Below are positions 6,490-13,055 of a stretch of DNA of 13,055 nucleotides, piece by piece. The translations under genes were made by a program, and so were the position numbers. Each line of letters starts with the position of its first letter. Positions within the stretch are counted from its first letter, which is position 1. The notes under the pieces were generated by a model, which searched no databases, was not told the origin of the DNA, and saw only the letters and a list, made by a program, of their open reading frames with translations. Where the stretch lies: contig USHA01000059.1 of the NCBI GenBank assembly GCA_900554325.1, positions 1-13,055 on the forward strand, given 5' to 3'. The stretch is from an uncultured Collinsella sp. (GTDB lineage: Bacteria > Actinomycetota > Coriobacteriia > Coriobacteriales > Coriobacteriaceae).

Positions 6490-8574
6490 CTAGATACAGA
6501 ACCCGGGGATCACACAGGTTAGCTTGTTTGGCTTTTCCGCAGGCGTTGCGTTTGTAAAGACGTCGCCGTCGTGCCCCACGCGGTTCATATAGAGTGTGCC
6601 TTCGCTCTCCGATGTGTCGGGGCTCACCGTGCGCTCCCACCAACAGGTGTCCTTGCCCTTCCACTGGCGGACCATCGTCTCGTTCGTGGAATACGGGCTC
6701 ACCTTGAGCTCGCGGAAGAGCTGATACTCCTTGCCCTCGCCGTTGTAGATGTCTGCCAGGTAGTGATAGTCCTCGGCAAACGAATCGGGCGGTTGTGTAC
6801 CGCACAGCTCGACCATGGCGGGCAGCCAAAGGGTTGCGGGCAACTCGCTCAGGCACGATGCGCTGTTGGCGGCGCCCACATTGTTCGAGACCTTCTTGAC
6901 CCCTTTAATGAGTGCGCGCAACTCGTTGGGCAGCAGCTTAAGGCCGTCGCCGTTGAGCCATTCCCGCAGCTCGCAATCTACCCAGCCGGCGCTCGGCGGT
7001 TCAGCTGCAGCGTTGCGCTCGGCAATACCCGCGTCGAACATAAACGTCAGCCCGGCCTTGCCCGTACCGTCCAGAAGCTCATCGTGACGGATGCCCACAA
7101 GCTGCGCGCCGACCTCCAGCCCGTTGGTGAGCGTGACACGCTTGGTGCACGGATAGGGGATATGCCCATCAGCGTCGAGCAGGTGGTAACGCTTGGCAAT
7201 CTCGCGTGCCTCGCTACGGGTCTCGGCGGCCTTAATCTTGAGCGAAATCTCCTGCAGCTGATCCCAGGTGTAGTCGTCAAGTGAACCGCGGATGCCGTCA
7301 AGGTAGTCGGGGATGCCAAAGCCATGGGTTGCCGCCCCGATAACGCTGAGCCCCGCAACGGCTGCGATAGCGCCGCCGATAATAAAGCGGCGGCGGGTCA
7401 TGGCATCGTGGCGGGCCTGATTCAGGATCTCTCGTGCGCGCTCGCCGGCGACGTCGACCTTAAGGTGCGTGCCAGAATCGATATCAATCGCGGCCTCGTC
7501 TCCTGTGCCTTCGCGGCCCTCGGATTCGGCATCGGTGAGGTATGCCGAGAGCACCTCGAGCATCTGCTGCTCGGTGGGACGATCGCACTGCTCGACTGAG
7601 AGACCCTTCATGATGATTTGGACGAGCGCCTCATCGCCCTCGCAGCGCGGCTCGAGCGGCGCCGGCTTGGTCTTGGTCTTTACGAGATAGAACGAGCCGG
7701 TTGCAGCGGCGTCCGTCGACTCAAAGTCAAACGGTTTGCGACCGCTGTAGAGCTGGTACAGAATGCTCGAAAGCGCGTAGACATCGATTGCCGGCGAACG
7801 GCGAAGGGCCGCGATGCCTTCGATATCCTGCGTGAGCATCTCGGGCGCGGCGTATGCGGGCGTGGCAAAGCGCCAGATGTCGGCGCGCCGGGTGATCGTG
7901 TCGTCGCCGAGAGCCATGGTCGCGGAGCCCATGTCGATGAGGCAGGGGTCAAAGGAACAATCGGCAATCTGCTGCTCGAGTGTTCGGCTGGTGGTGCGGA
8001 ACATGATATTGGCAGGCGACAGGTCGCGATGGACGACCGGATTCACGAGGCCTTGGGTCATCAAGAGCGCACGAAGCACGGTGTTTCCGACGGCGGCGAC
8101 CATCTGGGTGGTCAGCCCGCCCGAGGCGTCGTGCGGAAGCAGAGGTAGCGCCTGCTTGAGTGAGGTGCCCTCGACCCACTCCATGAGGATGAGCGGGTCA
8201 TCCTCGCACGATCCGTAGCCATAGACGCGTGGAAATCCGCGCAGGTGCGAGACGGTACACAGATGACGGTACTCCTCGAACAGCGCGGCGGTGTTGGCCA
8301 GGTGCGCTGCCGATTGCTCGGCGGAACGGTCGGGGGCTTGGCCGGAAAGAATGGCGTTGTCCTTGAGTAGCTTGACGGCAAAGACCTCGCCGCTCGTGTT
8401 GGTCGCGCGCAGCACGTGCCCGATGTTGCCGTTGTTGCGGTGGGCCGTCTGGAGAATAAGCGTCATAAACCGACGCTTGGCCTCGTCCTCGGCGTTGGGG
8501 TCGACCGCCATGGCGGTGTCGAACGTGTCAAGACGGATGAGTTTGTCGCCATAGGCGCTATCGGTAGTATCCAT
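6490..8574 (-). CDS. Membrane Ser/Thr protein kinase with extracytoplasmic DUF6273-like domain
   Basis: This 694-residue protein joins an N-terminal cytoplasmic kinase to a C-terminal outer domain. Kinase motifs appear in order: a weak glycine loop near 47-53, FAVK with K68, helix-C glutamate E100 or E101, HRD at 182-184 with N189, DMG at 214-216 in place of DFG, APE at 243-245, and DVYAL at 264-268. The catalytic loop reads HRDLSPAN, with Ser where Ser/Thr kinases usually have Lys. A basic TRRR stretch and one hydrophobic segment (about 397-417) follow. Residues about 430-694 resemble DUF6273: WVDCELREWLN, then WWERTVSP, then a C-terminal IPGFCI, with seven cysteines. The frame is open to a GTG at 8661, but the ATG at 8574 has AAAGGAA upstream. 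The FHA gene lies immediately upstream on the same strand, behind a terminator. A signal-sensing kinase is likely; its ligand and targets are unknown. Confidence 0.88.
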   Translation of the reverse strand: MDTTDSAYGDKLIRLDTFDTAMAVDPNAEDEAKRRFMTLILQTAHRNNGNIGHVLRATNTSGEVFAVKLLKDNAILSGQAPDRSAEQSAAHLANTAALFEEYRHLCTVSHLRGFPRVYGYGSCEDDPLILMEWVEGTSLKQALPLLPHDASGGLTTQMVAAVGNTVLRALLMTQGLVNPVVHRDLSPANIMFRTTSRTLEQQIADCSFDPCLIDMGSATMALGDDTITRRADIWRFATPAYAAPEMLTQDIEGIAALRRSPAIDVYALSSILYQLYSGRKPFDFESTDAAATGSFYLVKTKTKPAPLEPRCEGDEALVQIIMKGLSVEQCDRPTEQQMLEVLSAYLTDAESEGREGTGDEAAIDIDSGTHLKVDVAGERAREILNQARHDAMTRRRFIIGGAIAAVAGLSVIGAATHGFGIPDYLDGIRGSLDDYTWDQLQEISLKIKAAETRSEAREIAKRYHLLDADGHIPYPCTKRVTLTNGLEVGAQLVGIRHDELLDGTGKAGLTFMFDAGIAERNAAAEPPSAGWVDCELREWLNGDGLKLLPNELRALIKGVKKVSNNVGAANSASCLSELPATLWLPAMVELCGTQPPDSFAEDYHYLADIYNGEGKEYQLFRELKVSPYSTNETMVRQWKGKDTCWWERTVSPDTSESEGTLYMNRVGHDGDVFTNATPAEKPNKLTCVIPGFCI

Positions 8575-8608
8575 GGCGTTCCTTTGTCTGGCATGGGTTG
8601 CCGCACGT

Positions 8609-8665
8609 ATACGTGAGCAGTGCGGATATCGGTAAAGAACCATGATAGCCGCACTGCCCACGTAT
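8609..8665. promoter_or_regulatory. 17-bp inverted repeat upstream of the kinase gene
   Basis: Positions 8609-8625 (ATACGTGAGCAGTGCGG) and 8649-8665 (CCGCACTGCCCACGTAT) are reverse complements at 16 of 17 positions, with a 23-nt spacer. The left arm overlaps a perfect palindrome, CACGTATACGTG (8604-8615). The structure starts 35 bp before the kinase ATG, in the only gap between the FHA and kinase genes. It could be a paired regulator site or a leader hairpin. No T-run follows, so a simple terminator is unlikely. Confidence 0.5.
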
Positions 8666-8699
8666 GCCGCTGAGTATTGTCGTTTACGACGCAGAAGGT

Positions 8700-8745
8700 A
8701 GAAGACGAAAGACGGACGGCGACCGTCTTCCGATCGCCGTCCGTG
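8700..8745 (-). terminator. Rho-independent terminator of the FHA gene
   Basis: ACGGACGGCGA (8712-8722) and TCGCCGTCCGT (8734-8744) form an 11-bp perfect stem with an 11-nt loop. It begins one base past the TAG stop (8746-8748). On the minus strand the stem is followed by CTTTCGTCTTC, a broken U-rich tail. It probably limits read-through from the FHA gene into the kinase gene. Confidence 0.65.
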
Positions 8746-9708
8746 CTAGTCCACAATGACAAGGAATGTCGTGTAGAGACCCAGATGGAGCCTGTCGCTG
8801 TTTTCGATTTCCACTGGGGGATAGACTTTGCCGGGCTCTCGTTGGTCGCGGGGCGGCTCGATTACGGTATCGCCGTCACCCGCGCCCGATTCGAGCACTG
8901 TGCCGTTGGTCGATCCAAGGCCCTGGGCGTACCAGTGCTCACCCTCGAGCCAAATACGAAGATGCTCGCGCGAGGCGTCGGCGCCTACATCGGTGATGCT
9001 GGGCGAGGTTTTGGGCAAAGAACCAATCACGGTTCCGTGCGGGTCGCGCGTGAGCGGATGAATCTGCATGTCAACGCTATTGCCGGCGTGCGTTCTGAGG
9101 AGGCCGAGATTGGGGGCGACGGCGCGCGGCAGCTCGTGGCCGCTCACAAAGCCACGGCCGACGGTTGTCTCGGTGGTTCCAAAGTGCCCGCCTGTCTTGC
9201 TGTCGCAAAAGCGCTCGACGGTGGCCACGCCTTGAACGGGATCGGCAAGTGCGCCCGTTGCCACAAAGAGCATCAAGAAGAGCGTGCTCTTTTCGCGGGG
9301 GCTGTGGTCGTCGGAGCTGCTGATACGCCCCAGGGCATTGGCGTAGAGGCGGTCGTCGAGGTCATAATCGGCGAGAATCGACATCATGCCTTGTGCCGCC
9401 GAGCCGCTGTAATGCTCGGATATTTCCTGATAGGCGCGATCGCCTCCGCCGAGCTTGTTGCCGATGGCGGCGGCAAGGTTAAGCGTGGAGACGGTAAGGT
9501 CATTGTAGATACCTGGCGCACACTGATCGGGCTCGCGGTGGACGATGTAACGGGTGAGATACGAGCGGTTGGAAGAGCATTTCTCGAGCAGGGTACTGCC
9601 GAGATAAGAGTTTCCATTGATGAGCATTCGGGCGATCTCGAGATGTTTAAGACCGCCGAACGAGCGAATATCGTTATAGAGGACCGAGCAAGGCGTCTCT
9701 GCTGCCAC
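8746..9708 (-). CDS. FHA-domain protein (phospho-threonine reader)
   Basis: The C-terminal third of this 320-residue protein (about 215-318) is a forkhead-associated domain: IGS near 228-230, SREH at 246-249 and STNGT at 266-270, the residues that contact phospho-threonine and its backbone. The first 200 residues match no family I recognise. They are mixed, apparently mostly helical, with a short hydrophobic stretch (STLFLMLFVATGALA, about 141-155) that is too weak to call a membrane anchor. There is no clear signal peptide. GTG at 9708 is chosen because GAGGAGG lies 5 nt upstream; the frame is open to a TTG at 9738 that has no such site. The Ser/Thr kinase gene follows on the same strand, as is common for FHA partners of bacterial kinases, but a terminator lies between them. 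Confidence 0.82.
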   Translation of the reverse strand: MAAETPCSVLYNDIRSFGGLKHLEIARMLINGNSYLGSTLLEKCSSNRSYLTRYIVHREPDQCAPGIYNDLTVSTLNLAAAIGNKLGGGDRAYQEISEHYSGSAAQGMMSILADYDLDDRLYANALGRISSSDDHSPREKSTLFLMLFVATGALADPVQGVATVERFCDSKTGGHFGTTETTVGRGFVSGHELPRAVAPNLGLLRTHAGNSVDMQIHPLTRDPHGTVIGSLPKTSPSITDVGADASREHLRIWLEGEHWYAQGLGSTNGTVLESGAGDGDTVIEPPRDQREPGKVYPPVEIENSDRLHLGLYTTFLVIVD

Positions 9709-9815
9709 GGATACCTCCTCTGATTGCTTCCTAGCCAATATGGCGATAGGAATTAATGGCCCCCGGTGGGCGACGTATTAAATGGCTGCGCAATATATAG
9801 CGTAACCAAAGCAAC

Positions 9816-9821
9816 ATTATA
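9816..9821 (-). promoter_or_regulatory. Candidate -10 box for the FHA gene
   Basis: On the minus strand 9816-9821 reads TATAAT, an exact consensus -10, about 107 bp upstream of the GTG start at 9708. The -35 region about 16-17 bp further upstream (near 9838-9844) is poor, with CTGCAA the best candidate. It is the best promoter match in this interval, but unproven. Confidence 0.35.
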
Positions 9822-9884
9822 GGCCACATGTTCGAAATTGCAGGAAGACTGAGAGATTTGGTTTGGACTGGACGGAAATCCCCC

Positions 9885-9947
9885 TCTGTCTTGATCTATA
9901 ACAATTAGGACCGATTTTGCTCGGTAGCTGTTGCAGATTGAGACAAT
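9885..9947 (+). repeat. 63-bp palindromic repeat, copy 5 (divergent)
   Basis: The arms 9885-9903 (TCTGTCTTGATCTATAACA) and 9929-9947 (TGTTGCAGATTGAGACAAT) match at 13 of 19 positions, so this is the most decayed copy. The 25-bp core, ATTAGGACCGATTTTGCTCG then GTAGC, is close to the cores of copies 1 and 3 and contains its own small hairpin, ACCGA/TCGGT. It lies between the divergent FHA and helicase genes, in the same orientation as the other four. Confidence 0.8.
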
Positions 9948-10002
9948 CGGCCCAGACCCGCCCCGTCATCTGTGGTTTACGTGGGGGCATACGGAGTGCG
10001 GG

Positions 10003-10008
10003 TATACT
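10003..10008 (+). promoter_or_regulatory. Candidate -10 box for the DEAD-box helicase gene
   Basis: TATACT at 10003-10008 is a good -10 match. It lies about 200 bp upstream of the chosen ATG (10208), and no convincing -35 sits 16-18 bp before it. If used, it gives a 5' leader of roughly 190 nt. That leader contains short inverted repeats such as GTGCGC (10111-10116) with GCGCAC (10137-10142). Confidence 0.35.
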
Positions 10009-10207
10009 AACCGGCGGCGAATCTGCTCCATCGCTTAGAGCTGCTGCGTCTGGACGGCGCGTGATAGGGTTGCCAAAGCGATCGCCAGCGTGCTGAGCAA
10101 CGTCCTCTCTGTGCGCACCCGTTTTTGTATGTATTAGCGCACTACCAAGCACGCCAGCGCGGCCGCATGCCGTGCCCATAGCGCGTGCAGATAAGGAACA
10201 ACAACAT

Positions 10208-12457
10208 ATGCGTAATTCTGTATCCGACGTCACCGACGCCGAGATTCTGGACGAGACCCGCGAGGCCATGACCCAGGCCGCCTTCGATGCCGCCGACGAG
10301 GCAAATGCTGCCCAGGCCGTCGAGTCCGCTACCGAGAGCCTGCCCGCCTTTGACGAGCTGGGCCTCTCCGACGAGATGCTCCGTGCTATCGAGAACCTGG
10401 GCTACACGGCGCCCACGCCCGTTCAGGCCGGCTCCATCCCCGTGGTGCTCGAGGGCCGCGACCTGCTTGCCGCCGCCCAGACCGGCACCGGCAAGACGGC
10501 CGCCTTTTTGCTGCCGACCATGAACAATCTGGAGCACATCGCTCCGCCCAAGCCTGTGCGCGAGCGCGGCGGCCGCAACCGCCGTCGCGGTGCCAAGAAG
10601 CCCGAGGGCAACGGCCGCGGCCCCGTGATGCTCGTCATCACCCCCACGCGCGAGCTTGCCCAGCAAATCGACGAGGTCGCGAGCAAGATCGCCGACGTCA
10701 CCGGCCATGTCGCCGTGACCGTCGTGGGTGGCGTGAGCTACAAGCCGCAGACCGCGGCACTCAAGTACGGCTGCGATATCCTGGTCGCCACGCCGGGCCG
10801 TCTGGTCGACCTGATCGAACAGGGCGCCTGCCACCTGAACGAGGTCAAGGTGCTGGTGCTGGACGAGGCCGACCGCATGCTCGACATGGGCTTTTTGCCC
10901 GCCGTTCGCCGTATTGTGCGCGAGACGCCGGCCGAGCGCCAGACGCTGCTGTTCTCGGCCACGCTCGACGAGGAGGCCGTGGGCGAGATCACCGACCTGG
11001 TGAGCGACCCGGCCCGCGTGGAGATCGCGCCTGCCACGTCGACCGCCGACACCGTCGACCAGTTTGTGTTCCCGGTGTCCATCGAGGCCAAGAACAACCT
11101 GCTGCCCGAGTTCCTCAAAAAGGAGGGCCCGGAGCGCACTATCGTCTTTATGCGCACCAAGCACCGCGCCGACAGCTGCTGCCGTCGTCTGGAGCGTAAG
11201 GGCATCAAGGCCGCCGCGATTCACGGCAACCGCAGCCAGGCGCAGCGCGAGCGCGCGCTTTCGGCCTTCCGCGACGGCACCGTCGACGTGCTGGTGGCGA
11301 CCGACGTGCTCGCCCGCGGCATCGACATCAGCGACGTGCGCTACGTCGTGAACTTTGACGTGCCGGCCGAGCCGACCGACTACATCCACCGTATTGGCCG
11401 TACGGGCCGTGCCGGCGAGCTGGGCTGGGCCATCACGTTTGTGACCGAGCAGGATGTCGATGAGTTCTACGAGATCGAGAAGCTCATGGACAAGACCGCC
11501 GACATCTACGAGGCCGGCGACCTGCACGTGGGTCCCAACCCGCCCGCGGTTGATCCCGAGCGCGACCCTGCGGCCTTTAAGGTGAAGAAGAAGACCAAGC
11601 GCGGCAAGTCCAAGAGCAAGAAGAAGCTTGAGCAGGCGCGTCGCGACGGCAAGCGCAACGGCGACGATTACGGCGATGTGGCCGGTCGTTCCAACCGCGG
11701 TCGCGACGAGCGCCGTGGCGATGGCGAGCGTCCGAGCCGTCCCAAGCGCGGTGGCAAGACCCGCGTGCGCGAGGGCGTTCAGGCTCGCGTGGACGAGGCT
11801 GTGGAGAGCGTGGCTCGCGAGGTGGCTGCCGAGGAGCGCGCTGGTGCTGGTGCCGCTGAGCAGCCTGCGCGCGGCAACCGTGCCGAGCGTCGTGCCAAGC
11901 AGTTCCAGGGCGAGGCACACCGCCGTCGTCGTGAGGACGAGGACCGTGGCGGCCGTCGTCGTGTCGAGCGCGAGGACGAGGGCCGCGGTTCGCGCGGTGG
12001 CAAGCGCGGTGCGGGCGACCGCCGTCGTTCCGGTCGTGATGACGAGCGCGGTGGCCGTGATGAGCGTCGCGGCGGCGAGGGTCGCGGTGAGCGAGGTGCC
12101 CGTGGCGGTGAGTCCCGTGGCGGCAAGCGCTTTGAAGAGCGCGGTAGCCGCGGCGGCGAGCGTCGCGAGGGTGCTCGCGGCAATGGCGGCCGCGGCGGCG
12201 CTGGTCGTTCTAACGAGTCGCGCGATCGTCGTGACCCGCGTGCCAGCCGTGATCGTCGCGATGACTGGCGCAACTACGACGATACCCGCGAAGAGCGGCG
12301 CGGCGGCTATCGTGGTGGTCGTGGCGGCAACCAGGCCGGCTCCCGTGGCGGCCGTGCCGGCGGTCGCGATAACCGTGGCAGCTACGGCAACAGCCGTGGC
12401 GGCAAGCGCGGTGGCAGCTCCCGTCGCCCCGGCGACGGCGGCGGCAAGCGCAAGTAA
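10208..12457 (+). CDS. DEAD-box ATP-dependent RNA helicase, RhlE-like, with long RGG tail
   Basis: This 749-residue protein should unwind RNA duplexes in ribosome assembly or RNA decay. All core motifs are intact: Q motif from about F48 to Q73, motif I AQTGTGKT (90-97), PTREL (146-150), TPGR (195-198), DEAD (219-222), SAT (250-252), ARGID (369-373) and HRIGRTGR (394-401). DRMLDMGF and HGNRSQAQR point to the RhlE group. Between motifs I and Ia is an extra basic insert (about 112-138, with GGRNRRRGAKK). After the core (about 430) comes a Lys-rich patch, then roughly 250 residues dominated by Arg, Gly, Glu and Asp with many RGG and RRG units. This tail is presumably disordered and RNA-binding, and is much longer than in a minimal helicase. 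ATG at 10208 follows AAGGAA; an in-frame GTG at 10172 is the longer alternative. A strong terminator follows. Confidence 0.94.
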   Translation: MRNSVSDVTDAEILDETREAMTQAAFDAADEANAAQAVESATESLPAFDELGLSDEMLRAIENLGYTAPTPVQAGSIPVVLEGRDLLAAAQTGTGKTAAFLLPTMNNLEHIAPPKPVRERGGRNRRRGAKKPEGNGRGPVMLVITPTRELAQQIDEVASKIADVTGHVAVTVVGGVSYKPQTAALKYGCDILVATPGRLVDLIEQGACHLNEVKVLVLDEADRMLDMGFLPAVRRIVRETPAERQTLLFSATLDEEAVGEITDLVSDPARVEIAPATSTADTVDQFVFPVSIEAKNNLLPEFLKKEGPERTIVFMRTKHRADSCCRRLERKGIKAAAIHGNRSQAQRERALSAFRDGTVDVLVATDVLARGIDISDVRYVVNFDVPAEPTDYIHRIGRTGRAGELGWAITFVTEQDVDEFYEIEKLMDKTADIYEAGDLHVGPNPPAVDPERDPAAFKVKKKTKRGKSKSKKKLEQARRDGKRNGDDYGDVAGRSNRGRDERRGDGERPSRPKRGGKTRVREGVQARVDEAVESVAREVAAEERAGAGAAEQPARGNRAERRAKQFQGEAHRRRREDEDRGGRRRVEREDEGRGSRGGKRGAGDRRRSGRDDERGGRDERRGGEGRGERGARGGESRGGKRFEERGSRGGERREGARGNGGRGGAGRSNESRDRRDPRASRDRRDDWRNYDDTREERRGGYRGGRGGNQAGSRGGRAGGRDNRGSYGNSRGGKRGGSSRRPGDGGGKRK

Positions 12458-12489
12458 GATGCGCATCGCGCGCTAGCGTGAGACAAGCT

Positions 12490-12526
12490 AAGGGCCCGAG
12501 CAAATAACGCTCGGGCCCTTTTGTTT
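12490..12526 (+). terminator. Rho-independent terminator of the helicase gene
   Basis: AAGGGCCCGAGC (12490-12501) and GCTCGGGCCCTT (12509-12520) form a perfect 12-bp stem with a 7-nt loop. The stem runs into TTTTGTTT (12519-12526). It lies about 30 bp past the TAA stop of the helicase gene and is a canonical intrinsic terminator. Confidence 0.95.
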
Positions 12527-12628
12527 GCCGTGTCCATCGCTAATTCAAACGTGATGTTCTCGGGAATGCATCTGGGGGATGCTGAGGACCTATTTTCCGC
12601 CATGCAGCAATGGGTCCTATGGGGTGCG

Positions 12629-12654
12629 CCGTGCATTTTTTGGAGTATTCTGCA
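12629..12654 (+). repeat. Inverted repeat arm A of a roughly 237-bp unit
   Basis: This arm reads CCGTGC, a T-rich stretch, then GGAGTATTCTGCA. It matches the reverse complement of 12840-12865 at 20 of 26 positions. All six differences fall in the T-rich middle; the outer 6-7 bases and the last 13 are identical. The arms enclose 185 bp with no recognisable gene. Confidence 0.7.
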
Positions 12655-12839
12655 GTTCGAGTTGTCTGCATATGATTCGACGTCGCCAACGGTGGCCTTC
12701 GGATATCCCTAGCGAGCGTTCCGAGTCAGATTTCGCCGTTTTCCGGAGCAGGGGCGCGTCATTCTCGCCATGTCGGGACTTAAAATGATACGGCGCCCTA
12801 CAGTTTTGCCCACCCGCGGCGGTGCTGGCGCGGTCACGT

Positions 12840-12865
12840 TGCAGAATACTCCGTTTTTTGCACGG
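12840..12865 (-). repeat. Inverted repeat arm B of a roughly 237-bp unit
   Basis: On the plus strand this reads TGCAGAATACTCC, then GTTTTTT, then GCACGG. Its reverse complement matches arm A (12629-12654). The pair could be the ends of one small non-autonomous element, or two copies of a dispersed short repeat in opposite orientation. The sequence alone does not decide. Confidence 0.7.
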
Positions 12866-13023
12866 GCCAGGATGGGGTACCTCAGGAGAACGCGGCGGTA
12901 TCCAGTAAATATATGCAATCTGTACCGGGAATTATGCAAACCGAAAAGGCGGGCAGTATGGGTTGGTGTATCGGGCTGCCTAGCGCACCAAAACGGGGAG
13001 CTCCCCATTACAGTCTGAAATAG

Positions 13024-13045
13024 GCCATCGATAAATTTCGATGGC
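13024..13045. repeat. Perfect 8-bp hairpin near the window end
   Basis: GCCATCGA (13024-13031) and TCGATGGC (13038-13045) form an 8-bp stem with a 6-nt loop, TAAATT. No T-run follows on the plus strand, and only CTATTTC follows on the minus strand. It may be a weak terminator of a gene beyond the right edge. Confidence 0.3.
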
Positions 13046-13055
13046 GAGCATTCGG

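Larger units (their letters stand above)
12527..13055. other. Non-coding stretch after the helicase gene
   Basis: I see no convincing gene in these 529 bases. The longest open frames are 63-99 codons, lack ribosome sites and known motifs, and overlap one another on both strands. What it holds is structure: a pair of 26-bp inverted arms (listed separately), the perfect palindrome GGGGAGCTCCCC (12995-13006), a direct repeat TATGCAA, and a hairpin near the right edge. The next gene presumably starts or ends outside the window. Confidence 0.6.

Noticed and set aside
8575..8661. Upstream GTG start of the kinase
   Set aside because: It would put the coding start inside the large inverted repeat and has no clear ribosome site. 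The ATG at 8574 has AAAGGAA upstream.
9709..9738. Upstream TTG start of the FHA protein
   Set aside because: A strong GAGGAGG lies between it and the GTG at 9708 at ideal spacing, so the GTG is preferred.
10172..10207. Upstream GTG start of the helicase
   Set aside because: No ribosome site was seen before it. AAGGAA precedes the ATG at 10208 with acceptable spacing, and the Q motif is intact either way.
10142..12466. 774-codon open frame antisense to the helicase gene
   Set aside because: Its Ala/Thr/Leu-rich product is a mirror of GC-rich codons, with no family motif, while the plus-strand frame has every DEAD-box motif in order.
12521..13018. Small open frames of 63-99 codons after the helicase gene
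   Set aside because: One begins in the terminator's T-run and the others run through the inverted arms on both strands. None has a ribosome site or motif.

Overview
The window looks like chromosomal DNA of a GC-rich Gram-positive bacterium, most likely an actinobacterium of class Coriobacteriia and perhaps Collinsella. This rests on GC-rich coding sequence, a sortase (LPTTG) surface protein, a eukaryote-like Ser/Thr kinase next to an FHA protein, strong GGAGG-type ribosome sites, and my general familiarity with such genomes. The genus is an inference. I see no phage genes, transposase, tRNA, rRNA or CRISPR array.

Layout. Four of the five convincing genes are on the minus strand. From left to right: a copper-exporting P1B-type ATPase (74-2413), whose promoter contains a CsoR-like palindrome; a roughly 500-bp non-coding stretch with three 63-bp palindromic repeats and the terminator of the next gene; an Ala-rich coiled-coil, LPTTG-anchored surface protein with a central CAP domain (2912-6247); a membrane-spanning Ser/Thr protein kinase with a DUF6273-like outer domain (6490-8574); and an FHA-domain protein (8746-9708) with its own terminator. 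A divergent intergenic region then leads to the only plus-strand gene, a RhlE-like DEAD-box RNA helicase with a very long Arg/Gly-rich tail (10208-12457), closed by a textbook terminator. The last 530 bp appear non-coding but hold a pair of inverted 26-bp arms.

How the parts may work together. The FHA protein and the kinase sit in tandem on one strand. They form a plausible phospho-threonine signalling pair: the kinase phosphorylates and the FHA domain reads. A terminator and a large inverted repeat between them suggest separate control. The copper ATPase and the helicase look like independent housekeeping or stress genes.

The most distinctive non-genic signal is a family of five elements. 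Each is exactly 63 bp, with 19-bp inverted arms around a 25-bp core. All five have the same orientation and all lie between genes (2563-2625, 2644-2706, 2724-2786, 6386-6448, 9885-9947). I cannot assign them to a named family. For four genes the best-supported start lies inside the longest open frame, and the reasons are given in those entries.
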